From Chondrus crispus (Eukaryota; Rhodophyta; Florideophyceae; Gigartinales; Gigartinaceae), in NCBI RefSeq assembly GCF_000350225.1, contig NW_005179050.1:1-64000 (forward strand): a stretch of DNA of 64,000 bases. Reading direction: 5' to 3'. Shown here in pieces: positions 9,749-20,228 of this stretch (within the stretch, counting starts at the first letter, position 1; each line of letters begins with the position of its first letter). Below the pieces are notes generated by a model. The model worked only from the letters and a program-made list of their open reading frames with translations, was not told the DNA's origin and searched no databases. A program made the position numbers and the translations under genes.

Positions 9749-10164
9749 GCGCTCCACCCGCTAACACGCGCGGGACTTGACCCCTTCCCCCGACCCCCTC
9801 CCCCAACCCCTTCCCTCGGTACTGGAACCAGGGCCAGCGTCCTTTTGTTCGGTCGGCGCCACTACACTAAAACAAGTATTGCTCGGTGCACCGGGCCAGT
9901 GTTCAGGCGCCAAACAGGCCATAGCAAAACGAAGACACTTTGAACGGATCGCGCTTCACTCTATACGTTGGAGTCCTTGTGCCATACCAATTAGGCGTCT
10001 GCTGCGCCCTGTACAGTATCATCGACACCGCGGATCGCCAATGGGCGCGCATTTCCACGCGGACACGGAAAAAGTCTTTCCCATAAACAACCGACAGCCC
10101 GCTCTACCCGCAATCCGCTGACACTCGCACTGCCTGCGTGCCCTGTTACTCCCAACGGGGGAAA

Positions 10165-10294
10165 GGTGCGAAAGACGGGTGCAAAAGACGGGTGCAAAAG
10201 ACGGGTGCAAAAGACGGGTGCAAAAGACGGGTGCAAAAGACGGGTGCAAAAGACGGGTGCAAAAGACGGGTGCAAAAGATGCGTGCAAAAGATA
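10165..10294. repeat. 13-bp minisatellite, 10 copies
   Basis: Ten head-to-tail copies of GGTGCAAAAGACG. The first and the last two are variants and the middle seven are identical, which points to recent expansion. All frames through it are open only because the unit lacks stops; it is not a gene. Confidence 0.95.
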
Positions 10295-11162
10295 GCGTCA
10301 CGCTACGTACGGTGTAGCGCCTGGCCCCCCTCGACCACCGCCGACTTTCGGTTCATACTAGTAGACCGGGGGGTGATGGGGGCGATGTGAAAAAGGGCCA
10401 GGGCCCGAGGATGCTTTCGCAGGCGCAGCAAGCAAGGATACATAGTGTATACAAGCAAGGATATAGCCTTTACAACCTGCAACACGTGAATCCTGGAGGG
10501 TCAATAAAGCCTACTCGTTGAGGTGAAATGAAAAAAGTTGTTTCTTTTCCGCCACCCACACGCCAAATCTCACCCTCTCCACCGTTCGATTCCATGTTTC
10601 ACCAGGGGCCCGGTCCTCATCGCAGAGACATACGGGTACTCCGCTCAATACGCTCCATCGCTTCGCCCTCTCTGTTTGCTATCACAAGCCCCCTTCAAGC
10701 CCCCTTCTTGTCCCCCATTCCTCAGCCACAGCGCCACACTGCATCACCGTGCACACATCGCAATACCCCAAGTTAACGGTTGAAGATGTATGTAAACATC
10801 CCCAATACTCAACACGCCATTGGTACTTGCCGATAACCCTCGTCGTGAAAACATCCGCAATCGGCAATTCCTACGGCACCCCCCCTCCTCCCCCACCCTC
10901 CCGTTTCTCGCCAACCCGCATCCTAATCCATTCAATTACAACCTAACCCCCCCGTACATTGTCAATCGTTCAAGTCCTGCCCACCCTCGACCCCTTGTAC
11001 GCATCCTTTTGAGCCCTACATGTCGCCTCGCTTGATCCTCTCCTGCCCACAAATCTCCCTTTCACCTTACCTTCCACACTTTTTGACACTCCCTCCCACC
11101 TTGCGCAACCCACCCTCCAGCTTTCCCTTGACCCCTGCCGTACAATGCTCCACCAAACCTAG

Positions 11163-11170
11163 TATATAAA
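11163..11170 (+). promoter_or_regulatory. TATA box of the large LEA-like gene
   Basis: TATATAAA 124 bp upstream of the ATG at 11294, followed by a long pyrimidine-rich leader. Confidence 0.6.
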
Positions 11171-11293
11171 CCAACACTGCCCTTCTACATCCATCACCCC
11201 TTCTCCCTACCATCCTACCTTTTTACCCTTCCTCATACACCCAACTTCCTCCTCCTTTCTCCTCCTTCCCCACCACCACACCCCGCCGAAAAA

Positions 11294-12172
11294 ATGACTA
11301 CCTCCCCGCAGGACATCACCGATCATGTTGCCGACACCATGGCCGCCACAGAGCAGAAGGCTGCTGACGTAGCTTCCACTGTCAAGGAGTCCGTATCTGA
11401 ATCCGCCTCTAAGCCTCAAGAGGAAGCCACCACCGCCGCCAACGGTGTCCAAGAAGCCGCCGCTGACGCCGCCGCTACCGCTGAAGACAAGGCAACCGAT
11501 GCTAAGGATACCGCAGCTAGCGCCGTCGCCGAGGCGAAGGACACTGCCGCAGATGCCACAGAGAAGGCCGCAGATACTGCCGCTGACGCTCAAGAAACCG
11601 TTGCCGAAGCAGCTACAGATGCAAAGGACGCTGCAGCTGACGAGGCCTCAACGGCCCAGGACGAGGCCACCGACGCAGTTGCAGCTGTAGAGGAGACCGC
11701 CACAGATGCCGCATCCACCGCCAAGGACGAGGCCACCGACGCCACCGCTGCCGCTACGGAAACCGCCGCCGAAACCACCTCCGAGGTCAAGGAAGTCGCT
11801 AGTGACACCACCACAAGCGCTCAGGAAACTGCAACTACCGCTGCTGAAACTGTACAAGAAACCGCAGCCGACGCTGCCGAAGGCGCCGAGGACAATGCAG
11901 GCACTGTTACCGACAAAGCCGCGGAAACCGCAGCCAACGCCGCCTCCACTGTACAAGAAACTGCGACCGACGCCGCTTCTGGCACCGCAGACGCCGCCTC
12001 AGACGCCGCCTCAAACGCCGCCTCGGCCACTCAGGAAACTGCAAAGGGTGTGGTGCAGACGACCACGGACACAGTCAGGAATGCTGCCGCCGCAGTTCTT
12101 GACTCCGCCAAAGGAGCACTAGGCGCGGCTCGCGAAAATGTCGCCACCGCTGATGCAGATGTAAAGGGCTGA
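11294..12172 (+). CDS. Alanine/threonine-rich LEA-like protein
   Basis: A 292-aa product with ATG in good context (GAAAAAATGAC). It consists almost entirely of A, T, D, E, K, S and V, with no Cys, Trp, Tyr or Phe visible. Repeating blocks of the type TAADATEKAADTA and TATDAASTAKDEATDA recur with a spacing near 11 residues, the pattern of group 3 LEA and related apolipoprotein-like proteins that fold into amphipathic helices on drying. There is no signal peptide or membrane segment, so a cytosolic or nuclear location is expected. A role in desiccation or freezing tolerance is inferred from composition only. Codon use is strongly C-ending (GCC, GAC, ACC), unlike the small relative at 13899. An alternative is any repetitive acidic low-complexity protein. 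Confidence 0.75.
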   Translation: MTTSPQDITDHVADTMAATEQKAADVASTVKESVSESASKPQEEATTAANGVQEAAADAAATAEDKATDAKDTAASAVAEAKDTAADATEKAADTAADAQETVAEAATDAKDAAADEASTAQDEATDAVAAVEETATDAASTAKDEATDATAAATETAAETTSEVKEVASDTTTSAQETATTAAETVQETAADAAEGAEDNAGTVTDKAAETAANAASTVQETATDAASGTADAASDAASNAASATQETAKGVVQTTTDTVRNAAAAVLDSAKGALGAARENVATADADVKG

Positions 12173-13722
12173 GCACTCACACAATGGTGCAACCCATAGT
12201 AACCAGTAAAACTTTTCGAATAAGAAAGCTCAGTTGGAATCGTTCACTTGATATACAGTAAACAAGCTTGTATTAACTGGAACAAGTGTATCGTCATGTT
12301 TTCGCGTACTTCAAAGACCCATTTTTCGAGACGGAAGGCCCCCGAAGCTTGAGATCACGACATTCAGTAGCAAGCAACTATTGCAGCTAGCAGAGAGCTC
12401 CTCAAAAAGGGGAATACCTAGGACGTGTAACGATTTTAAGATCTTCCTTGCTCGCCGAAGCGAAACATCGCGAAGGATGTCAAGCCAGAGCAATCCCCGC
12501 TTGGTGCCGCTGCCCTCCATACTCTTGCGATAGACACACGACCGCTTCCATTCACTGACTTGCGTCTAAACTCTTTTATTTCTAGGCTAAACATACGGAT
12601 CTCAGGCCAGGCAGGCGTTGTTTTTCTACAGACGCCAAAAGCGTCCGTGTCACATGAACTTTGTCGAAAGTTGTCGCTCTGCATAATAGCAAAACAAATG
12701 TGAGCTATGGTGTTTATAAAAACACGAGGATGGTCTCTGCCGTGATGTGGTCTATCACAGTCACTACAGATATGAAGACCACATCACAAATTGTCATCCT
12801 CTTCAGCCCCAATGTCAATCATGGTTCTTTTGAGAGGATATAAAGCAAAAAGCCACCTTCAGACGTGGAATCAGAATGCCGTAGTGTATAATACGTCGAA
12901 AGAAGCGCTTAATTCTCTTGAATTTCCGATAGAAACACAAAGGACATCATCGCGATTCTTTCGACGAGGAATCCACGTGCGGAATGGAACCCAGAGAGAT
13001 CCGATTGACTAGGTTCTGAGGTCGGGTGCTATTGTGGTATTTGTACGGGAAATGTTGAGTGGCCAACGGAATTGTGAAGAAGGATCACACGTACTGTGGG
13101 TTTATCAGAACAAGTATCGACACCGATTGAACTTTCCCTACGCTTCAACATGGGCAAACATCTCAATGACACGTTTTCAAAGAAGCTCAACTATCTTGGG
13201 AAGAACCCTTCACAGAATCACCGCTCAACTACGAGAACACGTGTCATATCGGCGATCGGAACTAAACTAGAACGATGTCTTCAGGTCACATTTATTTCCC
13301 GTCAACATTGCTCTCTACGTCCGTGACACGTCTTTTGGCGGCCTCCAATGTCTCTGCTTTCTTGTCGAGGGCTTGTGATGCAGCAGGAGATCCAAGCCTT
13401 CTTGCGCATGCAAGGGCAACCATTTGGGTATTGCCTTTCCGTAGAACAAGTTTCTGAAAATTGTACAGATATATAGATTGTGGGCGTGTGGAGCACAACG
13501 ATGGAATCCAACACCAATCCTCGATCACTAGTTGTGTCTGTCAAGGGTTCGAGTCTCAGCTATAATAGTGATTTGTCCATGTGTGCAAAAGTGACTAGTT
13601 TTGTGCCAGGTGCCTGTGCCTCTTACTGGGCCTCTTATCACATGAATCGAAGTAGTGTTCTACAGGCGTGAGGATGCGAAAATGAGGTTCGCTCACGGAA
13701 ATGTCACGGTCCCTGATGGGCA
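12173..13722. other. Intergenic region
   Basis: About 1.5 kb, AT-balanced, with only short unsupported frames. I see no RNA gene or repeat in it. Confidence 0.6.
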
Positions 13723-13729
13723 TATAAAA
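13723..13729 (+). promoter_or_regulatory. TATA box of the small LEA-like gene
   Basis: TATAAAA 170 bp upstream of the ATG at 13899. The distance suggests a 5' leader of about 140 bases. Confidence 0.6.
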
Positions 13730-13898
13730 GAACCGTATCTTTCAACGAGGGACCATCTGTGTCGCAGCCCATCCATATCACAGTGAGGTGCTCTTCATTC
13801 AAGAATTAATCGCTCATCACCACTTCGCTGCCCATTCGCATTCACATCCCCGTCACAAAGAAGCCCCCAGCAGCCGTTCGGATTTTGAAATCGTCAGA

Positions 13899-14126
13899 AT
13901 GTCGTCCGTGGACAAAAGTATTGATAATGCTGCTAATGCAGCGAAAGAGGGAGTTAGCAAGGCTCAGGACGCCGCCAATGCAGCTGACAAAGAGCTCGGG
14001 GTTTCTGATGGGGCGAATAGCGTTCAGAAGTCCGCTGCGAATGCCGCCGGAGATGCGAAAGACGCTGCCAAAGATGCCCTAGACGGGGTCAAGGATGCTG
14101 CTGATAGTGCCAAAGACAAGATATGA
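13899..14126 (+). CDS. Small LEA-like protein, 75 aa
   Basis: Starts MSSVDKSIDNAANAAKEG at 13899. The frame is open upstream to 13788 but without an ATG, so this is the first usable start. It is Ala/Asp/Lys rich, with repeats such as ANAAKEGVSKAQDAANAADKE and GDAKDAAKDALDGVKDAADSAKDKI at roughly 11-residue spacing, no aromatic residues and no Cys. It resembles the short hydrophilic LEA-like or CsbD-like stress proteins and the repeat blocks of the larger gene 1.7 kb upstream on the same strand. Stress function is inferred. The stop is at 14124-14126. Confidence 0.75.
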   Translation: MSSVDKSIDNAANAAKEGVSKAQDAANAADKELGVSDGANSVQKSAANAAGDAKDAAKDALDGVKDAADSAKDKI

Positions 14127-14540
14127 CGATAGAGACACGTATAGGGTGTGGCTCGCCGACGAGAGTAGTGGTTATAGATATTTACCAATCTTTTCTCATT
14201 TCTTTGCGCGGGAGCTCTGCAGGTCTGGCCTTGTCTCCGAGAAAGTAGCTCGTGAGTGTATCAGTGTCTGGCATCTCTCCACCTCGGCACCCTGTTCACG
14301 GTAGTCGTGACAACTATCAAACGGGCTAGCCTTCATACCTCTATTTTTAGCTCTGCCCTAGATGTAACATCATGTTCTATGTTTGTTCTTTGCGGGGAGA
14401 GGTCTTCAGTTCGCCAGTAAAATCCTTGATTAACATTCCCGAATGCATCCATGCGCAGATAGAGTTGCTGAAGTGAAATCAGATTGTCACTGTGATAAAC
14501 ACGGTAAATATGGTGGCAGCTGGAGGGCTGCGGCCACCCT
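14127..14540. other. Intergenic region
   Basis: About 400 bp between the small LEA-like gene and the left end of the piggyBac-type element. Nothing recognisable. Confidence 0.5.
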
Positions 14541-14592
14541 AGTGTCTATTCGACAAGTGTCCTCATATGAGGACTGGCGCCTCATATGAGTA

Positions 14593-15138
14593 CAGAGTAA
14601 AGTCTCGATAAGCTGCGTACCGGATATGATGAACTGTCTCGGTACCGTGAACCGAAGGACTATGAGGGAGGCGCCACCCCGCTTTTTTGGCCCAGAATCG
14701 ACGTTTTTGTATTTCTAAGGTGAACCAGACTCTATAGAACGAACTACGCGATACCATGAACATAAAAAATATGAAAAACCCAGAGTTCACTTTATCGAGG
14801 CCGAAATGCGCACTAGAAACGAACCATCAACGAATACAGAAGCTATCAATACGTCCTTGCTTCAGATTCATACGTTGAAGTCTCTGTACGCGGCTGAATG
14901 AAAAGAAAGGGAGGCTGAATCACAACGGGAAGAGCTCTGGATGTCCGATTGCGCCCGTCGACGTCGCCCGTCGATACACAGTGTCAGAGGAAGTGACATT
15001 ATGTGCCTTGCTGTACCTGTACAACGGCTACACGTGTACATGAGCAGTTCCGCCACTGTGAACTGGCCCGGTAAGGCGAACTCAGTAGGTTGCTCGGAAG
15101 CGCCACATTTCGGTTCACCATATCGAGACTTTACTCTG
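14593..15138. mobile_element. pogo-related MITE, 546 bp
   Basis: Starts CAGAGTAAAGTCTCGATA and ends with its exact inverse, flanked by TA on both sides (14591-14592, 15139-15140), the target duplication of Tc1/mariner/pogo transposases. After a gap the arms resemble each other again (GTGAACCGAA). The first 18 bases match the tips of the pogo element at 22250 (CAGAGAAAAATCTCGATA) at 16 of 18 positions, so that family probably mobilised it. It carries no gene and sits inside the left end of the piggyBac-type element. Confidence 0.75.
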
Positions 15139-15479
15139 TACAGTATTTAAACAGTTTGTGGTTCCAGGAACACCGATACCCCCGATCCCGAGAGGGCTGG
15201 GGGGACGGCAGTGACTTTATTGTCAAAGTGAGTGGTGTGCCTTACTGGCTGTGCCTTATCGTGGATGCACTACTGACTTGGCTCTGGATGGAACCACACA
15301 GTTCTCACCACTTGCTGGTTGGCGGGAAACCCCAACCGATACTCTCTCCTATTCCAAACACCCCTCGTTGGTGCTGGACAGGCAAGATTCTCCATATAAA
15401 ACTCCCGTCCTTTTCCGAACACAAGAAGTTTCTCAAACTGCCACCCATTTTCATGTCACTTTGCGATTCCACTCTCACC

Positions 15480-16543
15480 ATGGCTCCGAAGGACACGCGC
15501 TTGGTTCCAAATGCTACTGTCCACGCTAAGGCCAATTGCGTTGTGGAAGGCATTCTGTGCAGACAATTCTATGGATCTATGTGGAAAACTAAAGAAGTGC
15601 TAGGCACTGTCATCAGCACAGAGACGAAAAAGCCAAGTCTCAAGACCTAAATGTTTGTCAAGGGTTCATGGGAGCTACCATCTGGAAAAGTAATCAAAAT
15701 CGTGCTTCTCCGGCACGTACGAGCTGGTACCCCAGCCCCCCGAGGCACTGACGGCCAAATTCTACATCATGCACGTCACGAGACTGCCGATGTTATTGAG
15801 TTCGCCCCGGCCACACCTGAGGCACTGCATACACAACCCTCGCCTTGTGACGTATTTCCTCCCACTGCAGCACAGGGCCATGTCATGGAGCAAACAGCAT
15901 GTCATGGCCAGATATGGTCCTCCTACGAAGAGGACGGTCATGTCGACGGCATGGTCCGGGCGAAAAGATCGGAAATGAAGTCACCAGATGGCAGTACAGT
16001 ATCTGAAGGTAGTGAATGGCGTGAGAGAAACGTCTTGGACTACTTCTTTATGACGTTCCCAATGGAGTATCTGCCTAAAATTGTACAGCTTAAATCATAA
16101 AGCTTTGCAAATGCAGGTGAAAAGGCTATAACTGCCTCCGAGCTCCTCTAATTTTTCGGAGTTCTCATACTTATGACAAGATTTGAAGTGTGTGGCTCTC
16201 GACGTTTCTTGTGTGGGACAAAACCGGTCAGAAAATATCTCTCAACCCCAATTTCAGCTCTATAATGCCCCGGAGGCGGTTTGATGCACTTTTTGCAAAT
16301 TTTAAATTTAGTAAGGGGCGAATAAGGAGCGCCGTTACAGAAGACGCACTTCACCGTTGGTGCACAATTTCAGACTTCGTAGAAGCCATCAACAACCACC
16401 GTGTGAAGTTCTTCGTGCTATCGGAAACCATCCGCATCGACGAATCCATCTCGAGGTGGTATGGATTGGGGGCACTGGATTGATATTGGATTGCCCCATT
16501 ACGTGGCGCTGGACCGCAAAACCGAGGCAGGTTGCGAAATACA
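15480..16543 (+). pseudogene. piggyBac-type transposase, N-terminal half (broken)
   Basis: Likely start MAPKDTRLV at 15480. Recognisable blocks are FFMTFPMEYLPKI (near 16060), then FFGVLILMTRFE-like words around 16155-16185, MPRRRFDALFANFKFS (about 16264-16311), and IRIDESISRWYGLG (about 16432-16470) holding the first catalytic Asp, followed by WIDIGLPHYVALDRK. These blocks lie in several frames with in-frame stops, so the gene is dead. It is cut at codon CEIQ by the LTR insertion near 16544. Confidence 0.8.
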
Positions 16544-17134
16544 GTGTAGTACAACTCCACACCGCGACCCCCGGTGGGAGATGAGAACCGCCGAGACGGG
16601 CGGTTACTACTGTAGTAATCGTGCACGCGCCCTCTGCGAGCACAGTAGTACCTCCACGGCGTACACGTGACACAACCGTTGGCGCCGGTCGTGGCCACGG
16701 GCACACGTGTGCGACCCATCCGGTAAGTAATTAGCAATTAGTGGTTAATGGCACAAATTAGCCAATTTAGCACAGTAGCTGGTATACAGTATGTAACAGC
16801 TACTGTAGCGGGACAGGTGTCCTGGCGCCCCACTTAGGGGTTAAGACCAGGGGCACCTGCCCCGTTCCAGTAAACGGGGGCAGACTCGCCTCCCTTCCCT
16901 TTACGGCTTTTTGCTAACTCCGTCCGGTTTTACCTCTAAGTCTCAGGCTTCTAACCCGTGACCGGCCGTCCGGATCTAACACCACCGACCGGCTGCGCGT
17001 CACCGGCCACGTGAGCCTTCCCTCTTTTCGAGTCCTTCCGTACGGTTTGCGCTCGCGTGGGTTACCCAGTGGCGCGCGCTCCCTTACCTCTAACCCCCCT
17101 CGTTCGGAGTGGTCGGGACGAAGGTAGTTATACC

Positions 17135-17528
17135 TGTCAATCTGGTCCCGAGACAAACAAAGAGAGTTAGAGAAAGATGAAGTTTACTCGGGCTACCAGA
17201 CCGCGCTCACCCTTGTAGATCCCGGCTAACGCCGAGACCACGTAGTGGTCATTAGTTTCGTCCGACACCGCCCTCCTTCGTCACACCCATTAGGCCCTGC
17301 CGCTTCTGTAGCGGCAGGGGCCGCCAGCGCCGGAGCCTCGGCCGCACGCCGAGGGGCGAGCAAAGTAGAGAACGACTCTTAGACTTTGCTATATTCCGAC
17401 AACCCGGGAGGGCGCGAGGTCACAGGGCGGCCGTCGCCGCCGACTTAAATGAGCACCGGGGTGCCAACCGTAGTTCAGTATCCTTAGTATCCTTCCCTTA
17501 TCATACCTCAACCATCGCCACATCGACA
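17135..17528. repeat. Left LTR of the 1.8-kb element
   Basis: 394 bp, begins TGTCAATCTGG, ends ACATCGACA. Its twin is at 18529-18922. Confidence 0.85.
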
Positions 17529-18528
17529 CTCGCTCTTTTTTCTGTTCGAAAAATTGACGGTATTTTTCGAATGCAGCTGGTTGAGGTTCCAGTATCCGTA
17601 GTAACCGGTTCGAGCATAGCGCCTTAGCGCGACACTCTTTAGAGCACGAACGACAATAACACATAGCACAAAACACGCCGCAGACCTCGCTTGTTCTCTC
17701 TGACTTCAACATATGCACAACATATGCACAACCATCTTGCTCTGCCTGCCTACCAAAAGGTGCCAGGATACATTCACATTTTGTTTTTGACTTTTCCTCC
17801 AGACCAAACCTTGTCCACTGCGAACCTCTAACAGCCTAAAAGCGCGCATTTTGTCGGCAGCCACGCGGGCTGCAAACACGCCTACTCTGCTTCCCCACCT
17901 CCAGCCCCAAGCTATTGCCGTGGGGCTACACCTGCCGCGCAGGTCGGAGGATCCAGGGACTTGTTTTCAGCATTCCCATTTTTGCCTTCTTCTTGCTCGA
18001 GTACCCCAACTTCAGCAATCTGATCCTTGAGAAAAACCAGCAGAGCTTGTCCACGCGTTAGGCGAGGACTGCTACGAACTGCACTTGTGATGGGGCGGTG
18101 AGCGGCAGCGTCAGCCGTAAATCGCCACATCATTAACATTCTTATTTTTGAACTCACCCTCCAACGTGATACGAATAAACAACAATCCCAAAAACGACGA
18201 CGGCGAACACATTTCGCGACAGAACTACACGGGTCGTTACCACATGGGTCGTTACTCAATGCGGCTCTGCTGCTTGCCTACTCTTCGACCCCTCCTCCGG
18301 TCCCGAACTTTCGTCGTAGGACCATTCCCAAAGCGGGTTGGAGGCACGAGGTATTGCGTTTTCGGCGGTCGCAGGTTTTGCCATCTTCCCTTTTGCGTCT
18401 TGACGAACATCCAAACCTCGATCTTGAGAAAAGCCCAGCGGAGCTCACATTCGGCATCTTGCGGATGTCACTACGAACTGCAATTGTGACGGAGTAGTGA
18501 GTGACAGCGTCGGCCGTCTACTAATGAC

Positions 18529-18922
18529 TGTCAATCTGGTCCCGAGACAAACAAAGAGAGTTAGAGAAAGATGAAGTTTACTCGGGCTACCAGACCGCGC
18601 TCACCCTTGTAGATCCCGGCTAACGCCGAGACCACGTAGTGGTCATTAGTTTCGTCCGACACCGCCCTCCTTCGTCACACCCATTAGGCCCTGCCGCTTC
18701 TGTAGCGGCAGGGGCCGCCAGCGCCGGAGCCTCGGCCGCACGCCGAGGGGCGAGCAAAGTAGAGAACGACTCTTAGACTTTGCTATATTCCGTCAACCCG
18801 GGAGGGCGCGAGGTCACAGGGCGGCCGTCGCCGCCGACTTAAATGAGCACCGGGGTGCCAACCGTAGTTCAGTATCCTTAGTATCCTTCCCTTATCATAC
18901 CTCAACCATCGCCACATCGACA
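18529..18922. repeat. Right LTR of the 1.8-kb element
   Basis: 394 bp, practically identical to the left LTR, followed by the ATACC target duplication. Confidence 0.85.
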
Positions 18923-18928
18923 ATACCA

Positions 18929-19961
18929 CATACAAAATGCAGCCTGTTGATCAAGTGCAATTATGCTACGATTAGAGCTGAGAATGTGCGCAGACAATAC
19001 TGCGAGAAAAACGTTTGAAGGGACCACAAATCATGGGACGGCTGTTGTTAGGAGGCTTACAGAGCCTTGGACCGGATCAAGACGCATGGTTGTCGCTGAT
19101 TCGTATTTTGCCTCGGTCGAGACAGCTGAGCAACTGATGAAGACAGGGCTGAGATTTACGGGTGTCGTCAAGACCACTACAAAGCGGTTTCCCATGTCTG
19201 AGCTCGGACGTACTGAGTTGACAGGGCGAGGAGATACTGTTTGTTTGCAGACTACAATTGAACCAGCTGGTACTGTGCTGCTTGGTTTATGCTGGGTCGA
19301 CAGAGCTTGACGATATTTTGTATGGACTGCTGGCTCAATGCGCCCTGGTGCGCCTTACGAACGTGTAAAGTGGAGACAAGAGAGTGATGGTCCTCGTCGG
19401 GTCCACATTGAAGTTAGGCAGCCTCAACTGGTTGAGCACTACTACAGTGCGAGCTCGGCAATTGACAGACATAATCGCTGTAGGCCGGATGATTTAGGTA
19501 TGGAGCGAAAAGTGGAAGTCAAGGACTGGCACAAGCGTGTCAACTTGACACTTTTGTCAATCTGCATGGTGGACTCCTGGCTTCTCTATAAAAGTGGAAG
19601 GGGTGCCAAAGGACACATGCCTCAGCATGTGTTCTACGCAAAATTGGCTGAAGGACTTGTGGACAATGTGTTTGAAACTACTGCTTTTCTAAGAGTTTCA
19701 AGCAGTAATTCCATTGGAAATGAAGGCTTCATACCCTCCAGTGGAGTCAGAAAACACCTATCACCGACAGAAAGGCGCCGTTTGTGTTTTGGAAAGGTTA
19801 GCAACGCAGTGTATCAAGGTCGGTGCTCTGTGTGCCAGCAGAGATCAAAATTTGTCTGCTCTGGCTGTAGGGACGACAAGGACCGAGACATTTTCTTGTG
19901 CCACAGTCAAACTGGGCGCCATTGCTTTAACAAACACATAGTACCAGAGCATTATTACTAA
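18929..19961 (+). pseudogene. piggyBac-type transposase, C-terminal half
   Basis: Resumes at IQNAAC directly after the LTR insertion, then MLRLEL..., NHGTAVVRRLTEPW, VVADSYFASVETAEQL with the second catalytic Asp (about 19093), GVVKTTTKRFP, then SSAIDRHNR with the probable third Asp (about 19465), and MVDSWLLYK. The C terminus has a zinc-binding cysteine cluster (CSVCQQ...CSGC...CH...C) and ends at 19959-19961. One in-frame stop near the junction and one frame change near 19310 are visible. Most of the sequence is still well conserved, so decay is moderate. Confidence 0.82.
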
Positions 19962-20228
19962 GCGATTCTATGACAAAGAGTTACAGTGCGGTAAACATTG
20001 GGACTACTGTACCCCAAAAACACCTGCTGGATCCAGGGATTAAGTCGTTAAAGTTATCCAGGAGTCGGGGGCTTTAGGGAGCGAGCACAAAGTGCTTTAG
20101 AGCTGCAAGAATGGGATGCAGTCTTTGTTAAGGAGACCACTACACGGAATAACTGCATATACTTTCGACTGCCTCAAATGAGGCAAACAAAGCCTCATAT
20201 GAGGAAAAAATTGTGTCGAATAGACACT

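Larger units (their letters stand above)
8336..11293. other. Long intergenic region rich in simple repeats
   Basis: Nearly 3 kb with no gene I can support; the open frames are short, repetitive or antisense. It includes an 18-base T run (8434-8451), three minisatellites and a cluster of ACCCTT/AAGGGT palindromes, listed separately. A C-rich, purine-poor stretch at 11040-11290 leads into the LEA-like gene. Confidence 0.6.
17135..18922. mobile_element. Young non-autonomous LTR element, 1.8 kb
   Basis: Two 394-bp LTRs (17135-17528 and 18529-18922), both TG...CA, with one difference that I can see, flanked by a perfect 5-bp duplication ATACC (17130-17134, 18923-18927). The internal 1.0 kb has no recognisable gag or pol, so it is a short non-autonomous type (between TRIM and LARD in size). 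The LTR holds two neighbouring GC hairpins (CCCTGCCGCT...AGCGGCAGGG and CCTCGGC...GCCGAGG). The near identity of the LTRs means a very recent insertion. Confidence 0.85.
16545..18930. mobile_element. Solo-type LTR inserted in the transposase, itself interrupted
   Basis: The transposase frame stops at GAAATACA (16543) and resumes at ATACAAAATGC (from 18930), so ATACA is a likely 5-bp target duplication. The inserted DNA begins TGTAGTAC, like the other LTRs in this window that begin TGTAGT, and ends ACCACA. The exact edge is uncertain by one base: TG...CA ends would give TACAG/TACAA flanks. Without the inner element it is about 600 bp with no coding, so a solo LTR is the best reading. The inner LTR element lies only a few bases from its right end. 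Confidence 0.6.
14541..20228 (+). mobile_element. Decayed piggyBac-type (DDE_Tnp_1_7) DNA transposon with nested insertions
   Basis: The ends share AGTGTCTATTCGACA (left, 14541) and its inverse TGTCGAATAGACACT (right, to 20228). Inside each end lie two palindromes of the form CCTCATATGAGG (14561 and 14580; 20172 and 20193). A transposase of the piggyBac-like family lies between, split by younger insertions: a MITE at 14593-15138 and an LTR complex at about 16545-18930. I do not see a TTAA duplication, so the exact termini or the target site of this lineage remain open. Confidence 0.7.

Noticed and set aside
10165-10294. CRISPR-like array
   Set aside because: Units are 13 bp, contiguous and without spacers, in eukaryotic intergenic DNA: a minisatellite.
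11207-11593. Minus-strand Gly/Ser-rich frame, and other frames across the LEA-like gene
   Set aside because: Mirror of the alanine-rich repeats; composition follows from the sense gene.
13541-13556. tRNA-like B-box (GGGTTCGAGTCTC)
   Set aside because: No matching acceptor, D or anticodon stems around it.
17135-18922. One large LTR element with an unequal second LTR from 16545
   Set aside because: Perfect ATACC flanks and TG...CA ends of the 394-bp repeats fit a separate nested insertion better.
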